A DNA stretch of 26,268 bases, taken from contig CAQPRV010000136.1 in the NCBI GenBank assembly GCA_948857205.1, positions 1 through 26,268 on the forward strand. Direction: 5' to 3'. This document shows positions 8,856 through 17,385 of the stretch, one piece after another. How positions within the stretch are numbered: the stretch's first letter is position 1; every line of letters begins with the position of its first letter. A program made the translations under genes and the position numbers. Source of the stretch: an uncultured Clostridia bacterium. GTDB lineage: Bacteria; Bacillota; Clostridia; TANB77; CAG-508. A model generated the notes under the pieces. That model made no database searches and had not been told where the DNA came from. It saw only the letters and a program-made list of their open reading frames with translations.

Positions 8856-9974
8856 TTAATAACTAATCTCACTTAATTCAGGATATTTAAATAGCATACC
8901 TTTATCTGAAAATTTACCATTTGCAAGATGATCTGAATTTATTTCCTTAGACCCCTTTAAAAAATATTTATATTTATTACGTTGAGTCAACCATCCACCA
9001 GTTATTATGGGGTCATCCCATGTAACATCAATTACATACCAAGTTCCATCAAGCTGAACATAATTCCAAGCGTGATTTTCAGTTTTTCCTTCTGAATTTG
9101 TTGCTTTTCCTATAACCATTATACAAGGAATTTCAAGTTCATCCATAATATATTTAAAAGCTCTAGCATATCCTTCACAAACTGCCTCTCCATTTACAAG
9201 TGCGCCATATAAATTGTAGATATTATTCTTTGATATAGTTGTATCATATTCTACTTTGTCAATTAAATAATCATGAACCATTTTTATATCCTCATAAGTA
9301 TTACCACATCTATTTTGCATTATTTTACTTTTTACTTCTGTAATTTTGCTAATAGCTTCATCTATTTCTTGCTTTGAAGAAAACTCCTTAGTTAAATAGT
9401 TGGTTTCCTTTCCATTATCCAGATATACCTTATAGGTTTTTTTATTGTATTTTGTAGTTGTTTCAATATTTAAATACATTTTATTAGGGTCAAGATAAAA
9501 TATACTTGGATTATCGTAGTTGTAAGCTTCAATTGCTGATTGATAATATTTACCTAGTTCTTCTTCTCCATTTTCTGAAGCTAAAATATTAGTAAATTTA
9601 TCTCCTAATTCAACTTTATAAGTTCCTGTTTTCATATTCTCTTTATTTTCATCAATTGCTTTATATATTATTTTTGAGTATTTATCTAATTGATTGTAAA
9701 AAAATTTATCTATATCTATATTGTTTTCTTTCAGTTCTTTACTATAATTGTCCTCCATTTTTTGACTTATTGAGCTTTCTACCTGATTTGTTTTTTGTTC
9801 GTCTTTACTTGTGTTTACTACAAAATCTTCAAATACTGTTTTAAATTTTTCTGGTTCTACTACTGTTTGTGTTGATTTTATTTCTTGCCATATTATTTCT
9901 CCAAATATTATACAAACAGTAATAATTAAAATAACAACTAAAAACATAATTATGCTTGTAAATTTATTTTTCAT
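8856..9974 (-). CDS. Membrane-anchored transglutaminase-like (cysteine peptidase fold) protein
   Basis: A protein of 372 residues with one N-terminal membrane segment (about 7-28), a polar, mostly helical linker (30-150), and a C-terminal transglutaminase-like domain (about 225-345). The catalytic triad is visible: Cys266 in EAVCEGYARAF, His301 in ENHAWNYV and Asp316 in YVIDVTWDDP. Such domains act outside the cell as cross-linking enzymes or peptidases, often on the cell wall. The N-terminal helix without a lipobox suggests a protein anchored in the membrane and facing outward. It is monocistronic, divergent from the gerA operon with about 100 bp between the starts. The substrate is unknown. 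The family call is firm, the enzyme activity is inferred from the intact triad. Confidence 0.85.
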   Translation of the reverse strand: MKNKFTSIIMFLVVILIITVCIIFGEIIWQEIKSTQTVVEPEKFKTVFEDFVVNTSKDEQKTNQVESSISQKMEDNYSKELKENNIDIDKFFYNQLDKYSKIIYKAIDENKENMKTGTYKVELGDKFTNILASENGEEELGKYYQSAIEAYNYDNPSIFYLDPNKMYLNIETTTKYNKKTYKVYLDNGKETNYLTKEFSSKQEIDEAISKITEVKSKIMQNRCGNTYEDIKMVHDYLIDKVEYDTTISKNNIYNLYGALVNGEAVCEGYARAFKYIMDELEIPCIMVIGKATNSEGKTENHAWNYVQLDGTWYVIDVTWDDPIITGGWLTQRNKYKYFLKGSKEINSDHLANGKFSDKGMLFKYPELSEISY

Positions 9975-10075
9975 TAACTTCTCCTATTTTTATTTTACCT
10001 TTTGATTATATCATTTTTTTCTTACAAAAACTAGTATATTTTCATTAATTATAGAAATAATAAAAAGAGGAAGGA

Positions 10076-11802
10076 ATGAGATATAAAATGAATATACAAA
10101 ATTTATTTAACAAATATTTCAAATATAATCCACAAAATCATTATCAATTTACAATTCCAGACGAGAAAAGTTCGTCAGACTTTAATAATGAACCAAAGAT
10201 TCAAGAAAACAATAAGAAACAAAACTTAAATAAAAGTTTACAAACAAATTTAGAATACCTTAAAACAAAATATAACACAATGATAAATAGTGATATTGTA
10301 ATAAGACAATTCACCTTAAATGCTAGAAACAAACAATACAATGCCTTTATTGCATATATTGATGGAATGGTAGATTCAAAAATTATAAATGATTTTATAT
10401 TACAACCCTTAATGATGAGAAATAAAAATAATTTATTTGAAGGAGCACAGAATAAAATTATATCTGAAAGAGTGGAAAACGATATAACTATTAGAAAAGT
10501 GAAGAAATTTGATTTACCTAACTATTTAATGGGATGTTTACTTCCACAAAACTCAATTAAAGAAGTTAAGAACTTTGATGAAGTTTGTAATGGGGTTAAT
10601 TCTCGGAAATTGCGTATTGTTTATAGAAACTTTAGCAACTGCTTTTGATATAGAAGTAAAAGGTTTTAAACAAAGAAGTGTGGATAGTCCAAATAATGAA
10701 ATTGTAATAAAAGGACCACATGAAGCTTTTGTTGAAAATTTAAGAACTAATACTTCTTTAATTAGACGTATTGTTAATAATGAAAATTTAATTATAGAAA
10801 ATGTTGAAGTTGGTAAAATAACTAAAACAAAATGTGCTATTTGCTATATAAAAGATTTAGCAAATGACGATTTAGTAAATGAAGTTAAATACAGATTAAA
10901 CAATCTTGAAATAGATTCTTTACTTTCTTCTGGAGAACTTGAACAATTAATAGCTGATTCAAATATATTAGGAATTCCTGAAATGCTATCTACTGAAAGA
11001 CCAGATAAAGCAACAAAATATTTACTTAATGGACGTATAGTTGTAATAGTAAATGGGACACCTTTTGGAGTTATAATTCCAGCAGTATTAATAGATTTTT
11101 TAGCTTCACCTGAAGATACAAATTTAAAAGTAAATTTTGCAAATTTCCTAAGAGGTTTAAGAATCTTAGCATGTATAATTACTCTTTTATTACCTGGAAT
11201 GTATGTAGCAATTACAAGTTTTCATCAGGAAATTCTACCAACTGGGCTACTTTACTCTATTTTAGGGTCACGAGAAAATGTTCCTTTTCCAATTATATTA
11301 GAAATCTTACTAATGGAATTCTCTTTTGAGTTAATTCGTGAGGCTGGTTTAAGAGTCCCTTCCCCAATAGGTCCAACTATACGGAATCGTTGGTGCCTTG
11401 GTTTTAGGTCAAGCAGCTGTAAGTGCTGGTATTGTAAGCCCTATTCTTATTATAATAGTAGCAATAACTGGTATTGCATCTTTTGCAATTCCTGACTTTT
11501 CTTTTGGCTTTCACATACGATACTTTAGATTTTTATTTGTATTGTTAGGCTTTATGGCAGGATTCTCAGGAATTTCTTTAGGACTATTTGTATATATTTC
11601 TATACTTTGCAGTTTAAGATCTTTTGGAGTTTCTTATATGACACCATATGCACCACCAAGCAATTCAGAAGGAAATAGCTATTTCTTACCACCTATTTGG
11701 AAAAGAGAATATAGAGCACCTTATATGTCTCCCAAAAAATTAAAAGCACAAGAAAAAATTGCTATGAAATGGAAATTTAATCCTAAATTATATCATAAAT
11801 AG
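10076..11802 (+). CDS. gerAA: Spore germinant receptor subunit A (GerAA family), with two CGGA +1 recoding sites
   Basis: Integral inner spore membrane subunit of a GerA-type nutrient receptor. The family sequence is spread over three frames: residues 1-175 in the first, the middle part with the signature KGPHEAFVENLRTNTSLIRR in the second, and the last membrane helices (LVLGQAAVSAGIVSP onwards) in the third. Skipping one C at 10604 and one at 11382 joins them into one protein of 574 residues, within the usual length. The soluble N-terminal domain (to about residue 350) is followed by hydrophobic helices. Both restored residues are glycines that the family conserves (N-S-G-N-C-V-L-F and GPTI-G-IVGAL). 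The start at 10076 has AGAGGA 4 bases upstream; ATG 10088 is an alternative. It is the first gene of the operon, 17 bp before gerAB. If the sites were not recoded the receptor would be dead, yet gerAB and gerAC remain intact. Confidence 0.9.
10604..10607 (+). other. CGGA +1 recoding site 2 (gerAA, first)
   Basis: Zero frame reads GTT AAT TCT CGG AAA TTG and ends at a TGA soon after. Skipping C10604 gives GGA AAT TGC GTA TTG TTT ATA GAA, matching the family pattern G-x-x-(I/V)-L-F-(I/V). The glycine at this place is a conserved residue of GerAA proteins. Confidence 0.85.
11382..11385 (+). other. CGGA +1 recoding site 3 (gerAA, second)
   Basis: Zero frame reads CCA ACT ATA CGG AAT CGT TGG and enters a Cys/Trp-rich frame unlike the family. 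Skipping C11382 gives GGA ATC GTT GGT GCC, which restores the conserved TIGIVG segment of GerAA-type proteins. Confidence 0.88.
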
Positions 11803-11819
11803 AGAAAGGATGATTATTA

Positions 11820-12932
11820 TTGAATACATCTAAACTTAACACAATAGATGCAATTATGCTTATATTAACTATAGTTGTTACACATACAATTTTATCTCTA
11901 CCAAGAAATATATTATTAGTTACAAAATCTGCAAGTATAATTAACCTTATATATGTAAGTATTATTACAATTTTAATTGCATATTTAATATTTCGTCTAA
12001 TGAAAAATTTCTCTGGATTAGATTTAGTTGATATTTCTGAATATTTAGGTGGAAAAAAATTAAAAACAATAATGGGAATTATTTATATTGTATATTTCTT
12101 AATTAGTTCTAGTATATTACTTAGAAATTTTTGTGAAAGTTTAAAAATTATTTATTATCCAATAACTCAAATAAAATTTATTATATTATTATTTATTGTT
12201 GCTTTATGTATGGCAAATAGACTTGACTTTAGTGCAACAATAAAAACAAATTCGTTAATACTACCTTTTGTATTAGCTAGTATGATATTCTTATTCTTTG
12301 CAAATATGAATAAATTCGTACCTGAAAGAATATTTCCAATTTTAGGTGATGGAGTTTTTAATACCTTTGGATGGGGTTTAATTAATATAGCATCCTTTGG
12401 AGGTATTTCATATTTATACTTTTTACCCCCTTTATTAAATGAACCACAAAAAATGAAAAAAATATCACTAATATCTATGGGAATAACAGCAATATATCTT
12501 ATATTATGTGTGTCAACTCTATTATTTATGTTCTCCTTTTTCTTAGACACTAACGAAATAACTCCTTTATACAATGCAACACGTTATATTGAATTTGGTA
12601 ATTTCTTTCAAAGACTAGAATCTATATTTTTATTATTTTGGATTTTAGCTGTTGCTTGTTATATGAGTATTGTAAGTAAATTTAGTATGAAGATTTTCCA
12701 AAAGATAACAAAAATTGAAAATAAAAAAGAACTTATAGATATTTTTGGTTTTCTCATTTTTGCAATTAGTATTACACCTAAAAATTTTGCAATATCCGAA
12801 AAATATGAAACTGAAATTTATCCTTATCTAGTAATAGGAATAGTATTTGTTCTTAGTATTAGTATTCTTATCCTAGCAAATTTATATAAAAGAAGAAAAA
12901 AATCAGTACAAAAGGAGGAACAACATGTATAA
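11820..12932 (+). CDS. gerAB: Spore germinant receptor subunit B (GerAB, spore permease family)
   Basis: A protein of 370 residues with about ten membrane helices and almost no soluble domain, matching the spore permease family (PF03845), which belongs to the amino acid/polyamine/organocation transporter fold and carries the germinant-binding site. The first helix follows a short polar start (LNTIDAIMLIL), and the family motif around LPRN lies near residue 28. The start is taken as TTG 11820, with AAAGGATG 8-9 bases upstream, because no in-frame ATG gives a full first helix. It follows gerAA by 17 bp and overlaps gerAC by 8 bp, so the three are co-translated. No CGG codon or frameshift is present. 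Which germinant it senses cannot be seen. Confidence 0.92.
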   Translation: MNTSKLNTIDAIMLILTIVVTHTILSLPRNILLVTKSASIINLIYVSIITILIAYLIFRLMKNFSGLDLVDISEYLGGKKLKTIMGIIYIVYFLISSSILLRNFCESLKIIYYPITQIKFIILLFIVALCMANRLDFSATIKTNSLILPFVLASMIFLFFANMNKFVPERIFPILGDGVFNTFGWGLINIASFGGISYLYFLPPLLNEPQKMKKISLISMGITAIYLILCVSTLLFMFSFFLDTNEITPLYNATRYIEFGNFFQRLESIFLLFWILAVACYMSIVSKFSMKIFQKITKIENKKELIDIFGFLIFAISITPKNFAISEKYETEIYPYLVIGIVFVLSISILILANLYKRRKKSVQKEEQHV

Positions 12933-14148
12933 ATTATTTAGAAATGCCTTTATATTTATATTGATTGTAAGTTTTATAATCGCATTTTCTGGCTCTTATG
13001 CTTCTTTGAGCATGGATAACTTAGCATATGTCCTAGCAATTGGTATTGATACATCTGATGAAAACAAATTAGAAGTAACCTTTGAATTCTCTACAACTGC
13101 TTCTGCCTCTGAAACAGGTTCTTCTAGTAAAACTACTCCTATAATTAATTCTGTAAAAGCATCATCTTTAAGTAATGCCATAAATTTAATGAATAGCTAT
13201 ATGGGAAAACAATTAAATATGTCTCATTGTAAAATTATTGTGTTCTCTGAAGAAATAGCATATCAAGGAATTTCTGATGAAATCTATACCTTGATTAATG
13301 ACACACAAGTTAGACCATCTGCTAATATTTTAATTAGTAAATGTAGAGCTAAATATTTTATTAAACAAACTAAACCTGAATTAGAAGGTCTAATATCTAA
13401 ATATTATGAAATCTTAACAAACTCAAGTAAATATACTGGTTTTATTCCTGATTCAACAATTGGTAACTTTTTTAACAATATAATTTGCAAATCTTGTAAT
13501 CCTTCTGCTATCTTATGCGGTACTAATCAAACAGATATAGCAAACTATGCTAGTCAAAACTCTGAAAAGGATTTTTCTATAAAAGCAAGCGAAACTCAGT
13601 TAGAAGGACAAAATAATACTGAATCCATTGGAACGGCTGTTTTTAAAGATGACAGATTAGTAGGAGAATTAAATGCAATTGAAACAATATCCTTATTAAC
13701 TATGAGAAATGAAATTAATCGTTTTTTAATTTCAGTACCTGATCCAATAAAAAAGGGAAATTACTTAGACATTTATTTGTCTTTAGATGCACATCCAAAA
13801 ATAAAAGTTGATACTACAACTTCATCGCCTTATATAAAAATAAAAGCTAAATTCTCAGGAAGAATATATTCAATGTCTGACCAATCTAGTTATCTATCAC
13901 CAGAAGTATTACAAGCTATCTCTAATAGTTGTAATAGTTATTTAGAATCAACCTTTTCAAATTATGCTTATAAGACCTCAAGAGAATTTCAATCTGATAT
14001 TTCTGGGTTTGGAAAATATGTGTCATCAAATTTCTTTACAACTGAAGAATCAGATAATTATAAATGGTTAGATAACTATAAAAATGCATTTTTTGATATA
14101 AAAGTTGATACCTCTGTAAACTCTGGTATGTTAATTACTGAAACTTAA
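12925..14148 (+). CDS. gerAC: Spore germinant receptor subunit C (GerAC family), lacking the lipobox cysteine
   Basis: A protein of 407 residues of the Ger(x)C family, the peripheral outer-face subunit of the receptor. After a hydrophobic N-terminal segment (about 7-26) comes the conserved DNLAYVLAIGID strand and then the three-domain GerAC fold, ending in a C-terminal region with NSCNSYLEST like its relatives. Known GerAC proteins are lipoproteins with a cysteine right after the signal peptide (often G-C-W-D). Here the corresponding stretch reads FSGSYASLSMDNLAY, without cysteine, so lipid attachment at that place is not possible and the N-terminal helix may act as anchor or be cleaved by signal peptidase I. 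AAAGGAGG at 12911-12918 sets the ATG, inside the end of gerAB. Otherwise complete. Confidence 0.92.
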   Translation: MYKLFRNAFIFILIVSFIIAFSGSYASLSMDNLAYVLAIGIDTSDENKLEVTFEFSTTASASETGSSSKTTPIINSVKASSLSNAINLMNSYMGKQLNMSHCKIIVFSEEIAYQGISDEIYTLINDTQVRPSANILISKCRAKYFIKQTKPELEGLISKYYEILTNSSKYTGFIPDSTIGNFFNNIICKSCNPSAILCGTNQTDIANYASQNSEKDFSIKASETQLEGQNNTESIGTAVFKDDRLVGELNAIETISLLTMRNEINRFLISVPDPIKKGNYLDIYLSLDAHPKIKVDTTTSSPYIKIKAKFSGRIYSMSDQSSYLSPEVLQAISNSCNSYLESTFSNYAYKTSREFQSDISGFGKYVSSNFFTTEESDNYKWLDNYKNAFFDIKVDTSVNSGMLITET

Positions 14149-14165
14149 TTTAAGGAGATTTTAAT

Positions 14166-14342
14166 ATGGCTATAATTTATAATATTATTTTTTTAGTAAT
14201 AAGTATTTATATTTTATTGAGAACTATTAGTTATGGAATTTATGAAATAAAAGAGAAAAAAAATAAATGTGGAGGAACTACTGTTATTGTTTTCTCTGTA
14301 CTTGTAATAATATATTCTAATATTATGATGTTTCTTCGATGA
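14166..14342 (+). CDS. Small two-helix membrane protein of the gerA operon (GerD-subunit-like)
   Basis: A 58-residue protein starting at ATG 14166, behind AAGGAG about 8 bases upstream and 17 bp after the gerAC stop. It has two membrane segments (about residues 3-19 and 38-56) joined by a short charged loop (KEKKNKCGG). Several gerA-type operons of spore formers end with a small two-helix gene, called the D subunit, that modulates receptor function; position, size and topology fit this. It ends with CTT CGA TGA, and its stop codon lies inside a GGGGACGGAG palindrome. The role is inferred from context only, and the sequence has no motif I recognise. Confidence 0.65.
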   Translation: MAIIYNIIFLVISIYILLRTISYGIYEIKEKKNKCGGTTVIVFSVLVIIYSNIMMFLR

Positions 14343-14367
14343 TTTTGGGGACGGAGGAAGAAATCAT
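14339..14367 (+). repeat. GGGGACGGAG palindromic repeat, copy R3
   Basis: ATGATTT (14339-14345) and AAATCAT (14361-14367) enclose TGGGGACGGAGGAAG. Its left arm carries the TGA stop of the preceding small gene. Confidence 0.75.
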
Positions 14368-14419
14368 TTTAATTTATATTAAACTTGTTCTTTTTAGAAA
14401 TTTTATTATAAGTTTTTTT

Positions 14420-14460
14420 GAAGGTTTTAAACTTAATACTTGTTTAAAGCCTTCTTTTTT
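14420..14460 (+). terminator. Rho-independent terminator of the gerA operon
   Basis: GAAGGTTTTAAAC (14420-14432) pairs with GTTTAAAGCCTTC (14442-14454) with one G-U pair and a 9-base loop, followed by six T. Confidence 0.85.
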
Positions 14461-14469
14461 CTATTTTAA

Positions 14470-14742
14470 CTTTTTTTTGTCTTTTATAAAAGTGGTATAA
14501 ATTGGAAGATAGGAGATAATTTATATATACACTCTTTAGAATTGCAAGAGGGAAATTCATTAAATATAACCACTACAACAAAACAATATAATTCTTCGTT
14601 AGGAACATTAGAGATACCATCAAGGAACAATTATACATTTAATGGTTGGTATACAGATCCAATAGGAGGAACAAAAATAAATGAGGAAACAATAGTTAAT
14701 AGTGACATAACATATTATGCACATTGGACTTATAATGAATAA
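14470..14742 (+). pseudogene. Remnant of an InlB/Flg_new-repeat surface protein, no start codon
   Basis: The frame is open from 14470 to the TAA at 14740-14742 (about 90 codons), but it has no ATG or GTG; the only conventional start is a TTG at 14542 with no ribosome site at a useful distance. The C-terminal half shows one clear Listeria-Bacteroides (InlB B) repeat: a short strand (LGTLEIPSRNNYTFNGWYTD), a GGTKIN turn, and ITYYAHW at the end. Such repeats occur in tandem in long secreted adhesins, so a single unit with no signal peptide is best read as the leftover 3' end of a deleted surface gene. It sits between the gerA terminator and the structured element at 14755, a region that seems to have collected debris. 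It could still be translated from an unusual start. Confidence 0.55.
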
Positions 14743-14754
14743 TTATATTAATGA

Positions 14755-14949
14755 AAAACCACAATTCATAGAAAATAGAACAAATAAGAAAATCAAAAAT
14801 TTTCTTTAATTTGTTCTCGCCCGATTTGAGTTTTCGACTGTATGGAGAAAATCTCAAAGGGCTAGCGATTGTAGCTTTTATACAATAGGAAAATATAACT
14901 TTCCTATTGTATAAAATAAATCTGTTGATTATCTATGAATTGTGGTTTT
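14755..14949. ncRNA. Structured repeat element, copy 1 (candidate structured RNA or non-autonomous element)
   Basis: An 18-bp perfect terminal stem AAAACCACAATTCATAGA (14755-14772 with 14932-14949) closes a unit that contains, in order: a hairpin AGAACAAAT-AAGAAAA (14777-14792 with 14800-14817); a conserved core (14818-14880) able to fold as CCC-TTTGAG-TTTTC against GAAAA-CTCAAA-GGG, with a small GCTA/TAGC hairpin after it; and a 15-bp perfect hairpin TTATACAATAGGAAA (14878-14892 with 14900-14914). The core recurs at 17222-17346 with only about four changes in 70 bases. Several arms on one closing stem look like a folded RNA, but I recognise no known family, and the direction of transcription is not clear. 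Confidence 0.55.
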
Positions 14950-14985
14950 ATTATCTATATAGGTTGATAGTCTAAAATAAAGCTT

Positions 14986-17112
14986 TTATTTAGAGTCCAA
15001 TAATTCAAAATCAATTTGTCTCAATAATTTACTAGCCTTATCTACTCTAATTTTGACTTTGTCCCCAATCTTATAAGTCTTATTAGTTCTTTCACCAATT
15101 AATCTCTTTCTATCTTCATCATAAATAAAATACTCGTTTCCCATTTTATCAAATCTAATTAAACCTTCTACAGTATTATCTAATTCTACAAACATTCCAA
15201 AGGATGTAATAGATGAAACTATTCCTTCATATTCTTCTCCAATTCTAGTTTCCATATATTCTGCTTTTTTAATATCTTCAGCATCTCTTTCAACCTGTGT
15301 TGCAATTTTTTCTCTTTCTGAGGATTGTTTTGCCCTTTCCTCTGCTTGCATCTTATACTCTTCTATTACCTTATCTTGTAAATCATAATTTTCCTTTAAA
15401 TATTCTGAAATTATTCTATGAATAAATAAATCTGGATATCTTCTTATTGGTGATGTAAAATGACAATAATACTTACTTGCAATTCCAAAATGTCCTTTAT
15501 TTTCGGACTCATATCTTGCAACTTTTAAGGTTCTTAATATCAAATTTGAAATTACTTTTTCTTCTTCTTTTCCTTTTATTTCTTCTAGTACTTTAGAAAA
15601 CTCCTTTGGATAAATATTATCCTTATTTGCCTTAATTTTTAGCCCAAAATTAAATAAAAACTTGTTAAGTTCTTGTATCTTTTCTATATCTGGTTCTTCA
15701 TGAACACGATAAATAAAAGGTGCATCTAGCCAAAAGAACTTTTCGGCAATTGTCTCATTTGCAGTTAACATGAATTGCTCAATTATTTCATGTGCAAAAG
15801 TAGTTTCATATTTTGAAATATTAGTAACTCTTCCATCAATATCTAATTCAATCTTACTTTCTGGGACATCTAAATTTAGATAACCTTGTTCCATCCTTCT
15901 ATCTTTTAGAATATGTGCTAATTCTTCCATCAATTTAAAATCTTGAATATATGGTTTATATCTTTTTATTATTTTCTCATCTGAACCTTCAATTATTTTT
16001 TGTACATCTGTATAATTCATCCTTTCTGTTACTTTAATAATTGCTTTATATACTTCTGAAGATATTACTTTTCCTGATGAGTCTATTTCCATACTACAAG
16101 ATAAGGTGAATCTGTCTTCTAATGCATTTAAACTACATATTCCATTAGATAATTCTCTTGGTAACATTGGAATTACTCTTCCTAACATATAGATACTTGT
16201 TCCTCTAATTAATGCTTCTCTATCTAATAAACTATTTTGTTTTACATAGTAACTAACATCTGCAATGTGTACATCTAATTTATAATTTCCATCTTTTAGT
16301 TTCTCTACTCTAACTGCATCATCTAAGTCTTTAGCATCTTCTCCATCTATTGTAAATATTATTTTATCTCTTAAATCTATTCTGTTTTTGATGTCCTTTT
16401 CATCTATTTTATTTCCACATTTTTTTGCTTCTTCTACTACTGGCTCTGGAAATACTGATGGTAGTTTATGTTCTTTTATTAAGGATAACATATCTACTCC
16501 AGCTTCATTTACCTTTCCAAGTACTTCTATTACTTTTCCTTCTGCTTTTTTTCCATTTTGTGGATATTTTATAATTTTAACTAATACTTTATGGTTTGCT
16601 CTTGCTTTCCCAAAATCTTTTTTTGCAATATATACATCTGTTCCAAACTTCTTGTCATCTGGTACAACAAATCCAAAGTTTTTATTGTTTTGAAAAATTC
16701 CTACTATGGTATCTTTTTCGTGTTTTAATATTTTTACTATTTTTCCTTCTGCACTTTTTACTTTATTTTTTTCATCTATTATTTCAATTAATACTCTATC
16801 TCCATTTAAACTGTTTAAAGAATTTTCTTTTGTTATATATATTTCGTCTTCTTGATTTTCTATTTTTACAAATCCAAAGCCTTTTTGGTTTTTTCGGTAT
16901 ATGCCTTCATAGTATTGTTTGTCTATAATTTGATATTTATTTTTTCTATTTTTTCGAACTTTTAATTCTATTTCTAACTCACCTAATATTTTTAAAAAAA
17001 TGTCATATTCGTTTTTTGGAACTCTCATTATGCTTGCAATTTCTTTTGCCTTCATTGGCACATATGCTTTGTCTTTCATAAATTCTAGTATTTTTTCTTT
17101 CTTATCTTTCAT
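14986..17112 (-). CDS. rnr: Ribonuclease R
   Basis: 3'-to-5' exoribonuclease of the RNB family that degrades structured RNA and takes part in trans-translation and ribosome quality control. The protein of 708 residues has the standard order: N-terminal helix-turn-helix-like domain (1-60), two cold-shock domains (about 65-215; QKGFGFVKI and NKNFGFVVPD), the catalytic RNB domain (about 245-565) with TIDGEDAKDLDDAV holding the metal-binding aspartates, and a C-terminal S1 domain (about 620-700; GEEYEGIVSSITSFGMFVEL). It is downstream of secG on the same strand, the usual secG-rnr order in Firmicutes, but here a structured repeat lies between them. In many Firmicutes smpB follows; here the gene is followed by the first copy of the repeat instead. 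No frameshift and no CGG codon. Confidence 0.97.
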   Translation of the reverse strand: MKDKKEKILEFMKDKAYVPMKAKEIASIMRVPKNEYDIFLKILGELEIELKVRKNRKNKYQIIDKQYYEGIYRKNQKGFGFVKIENQEDEIYITKENSLNSLNGDRVLIEIIDEKNKVKSAEGKIVKILKHEKDTIVGIFQNNKNFGFVVPDDKKFGTDVYIAKKDFGKARANHKVLVKIIKYPQNGKKAEGKVIEVLGKVNEAGVDMLSLIKEHKLPSVFPEPVVEEAKKCGNKIDEKDIKNRIDLRDKIIFTIDGEDAKDLDDAVRVEKLKDGNYKLDVHIADVSYYVKQNSLLDREALIRGTSIYMLGRVIPMLPRELSNGICSLNALEDRFTLSCSMEIDSSGKVISSEVYKAIIKVTERMNYTDVQKIIEGSDEKIIKRYKPYIQDFKLMEELAHILKDRRMEQGYLNLDVPESKIELDIDGRVTNISKYETTFAHEIIEQFMLTANETIAEKFFWLDAPFIYRVHEEPDIEKIQELNKFLFNFGLKIKANKDNIYPKEFSKVLEEIKGKEEEKVISNLILRTLKVARYESENKGHFGIASKYYCHFTSPIRRYPDLFIHRIISEYLKENYDLQDKVIEEYKMQAEERAKQSSEREKIATQVERDAEDIKKAEYMETRIGEEYEGIVSSITSFGMFVELDNTVEGLIRFDKMGNEYFIYDEDRKRLIGERTNKTYKIGDKVKIRVDKASKLLRQIDFELLDSK

Positions 17113-17221
17113 TTTTTGTCCTTGTCTTTTTTATTTAGGTTTTTATTTGGTTTAACCTATAAACACTTTTTTATTTCTTTCTTTTATTCTTTACTTATTT
17201 TTTTAATTAATTCTTATAATT

Positions 17222-17346
17222 AGAACAAATAAGAAATTAAAAGATTTTCTTTAATTTGTTCTCTCCCGATTTGAGTTTTCGACTGCAGGGAGAAAATCTC
17301 AAAGGGCTAACGATTGTAGCTTTTAATACAATACCTATTGTATTAA
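17222..17346. ncRNA. Structured repeat element, copy 2, between secG and rnr
   Basis: It contains the same parts as copy 1: hairpin AGAACAAATAAGAAA with TTTCTTTAATTTGTTCT (17222-17262), the conserved core, and a closing-side hairpin TTAATACAAT (17323-17332 with 17337-17346). The last hairpin differs in sequence and length from copy 1 yet still pairs, which argues for selection on structure. The 18-bp outer stem of copy 1 is absent. The rest of 17113-17385 is AT-rich and without a gene. Confidence 0.55.
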
Positions 17347-17385
17347 AAAAGGCTAGTTTTTTCAAACCAACCCTTTACTTTATTT

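Noticed and set aside
10076..11802. gerAA as an ordinary pseudogene
   Set aside because: Apart from the two CGGA sites all three segments are free of stops and match the family throughout, and the coupled gerAB and gerAC are intact.
14755..14949. Assignment to a known riboswitch, tmRNA, SRP RNA or group II intron fragment
   Set aside because: I could not match the core to any of these consensus motifs, so no family is claimed.
14755..17346. rnr lies within a composite transposon bounded by the two structured repeats
   Set aside because: Both copies are in direct orientation, no transposase is present, and rnr is in its usual place next to secG. Two separate insertions or two RNA genes are simpler.
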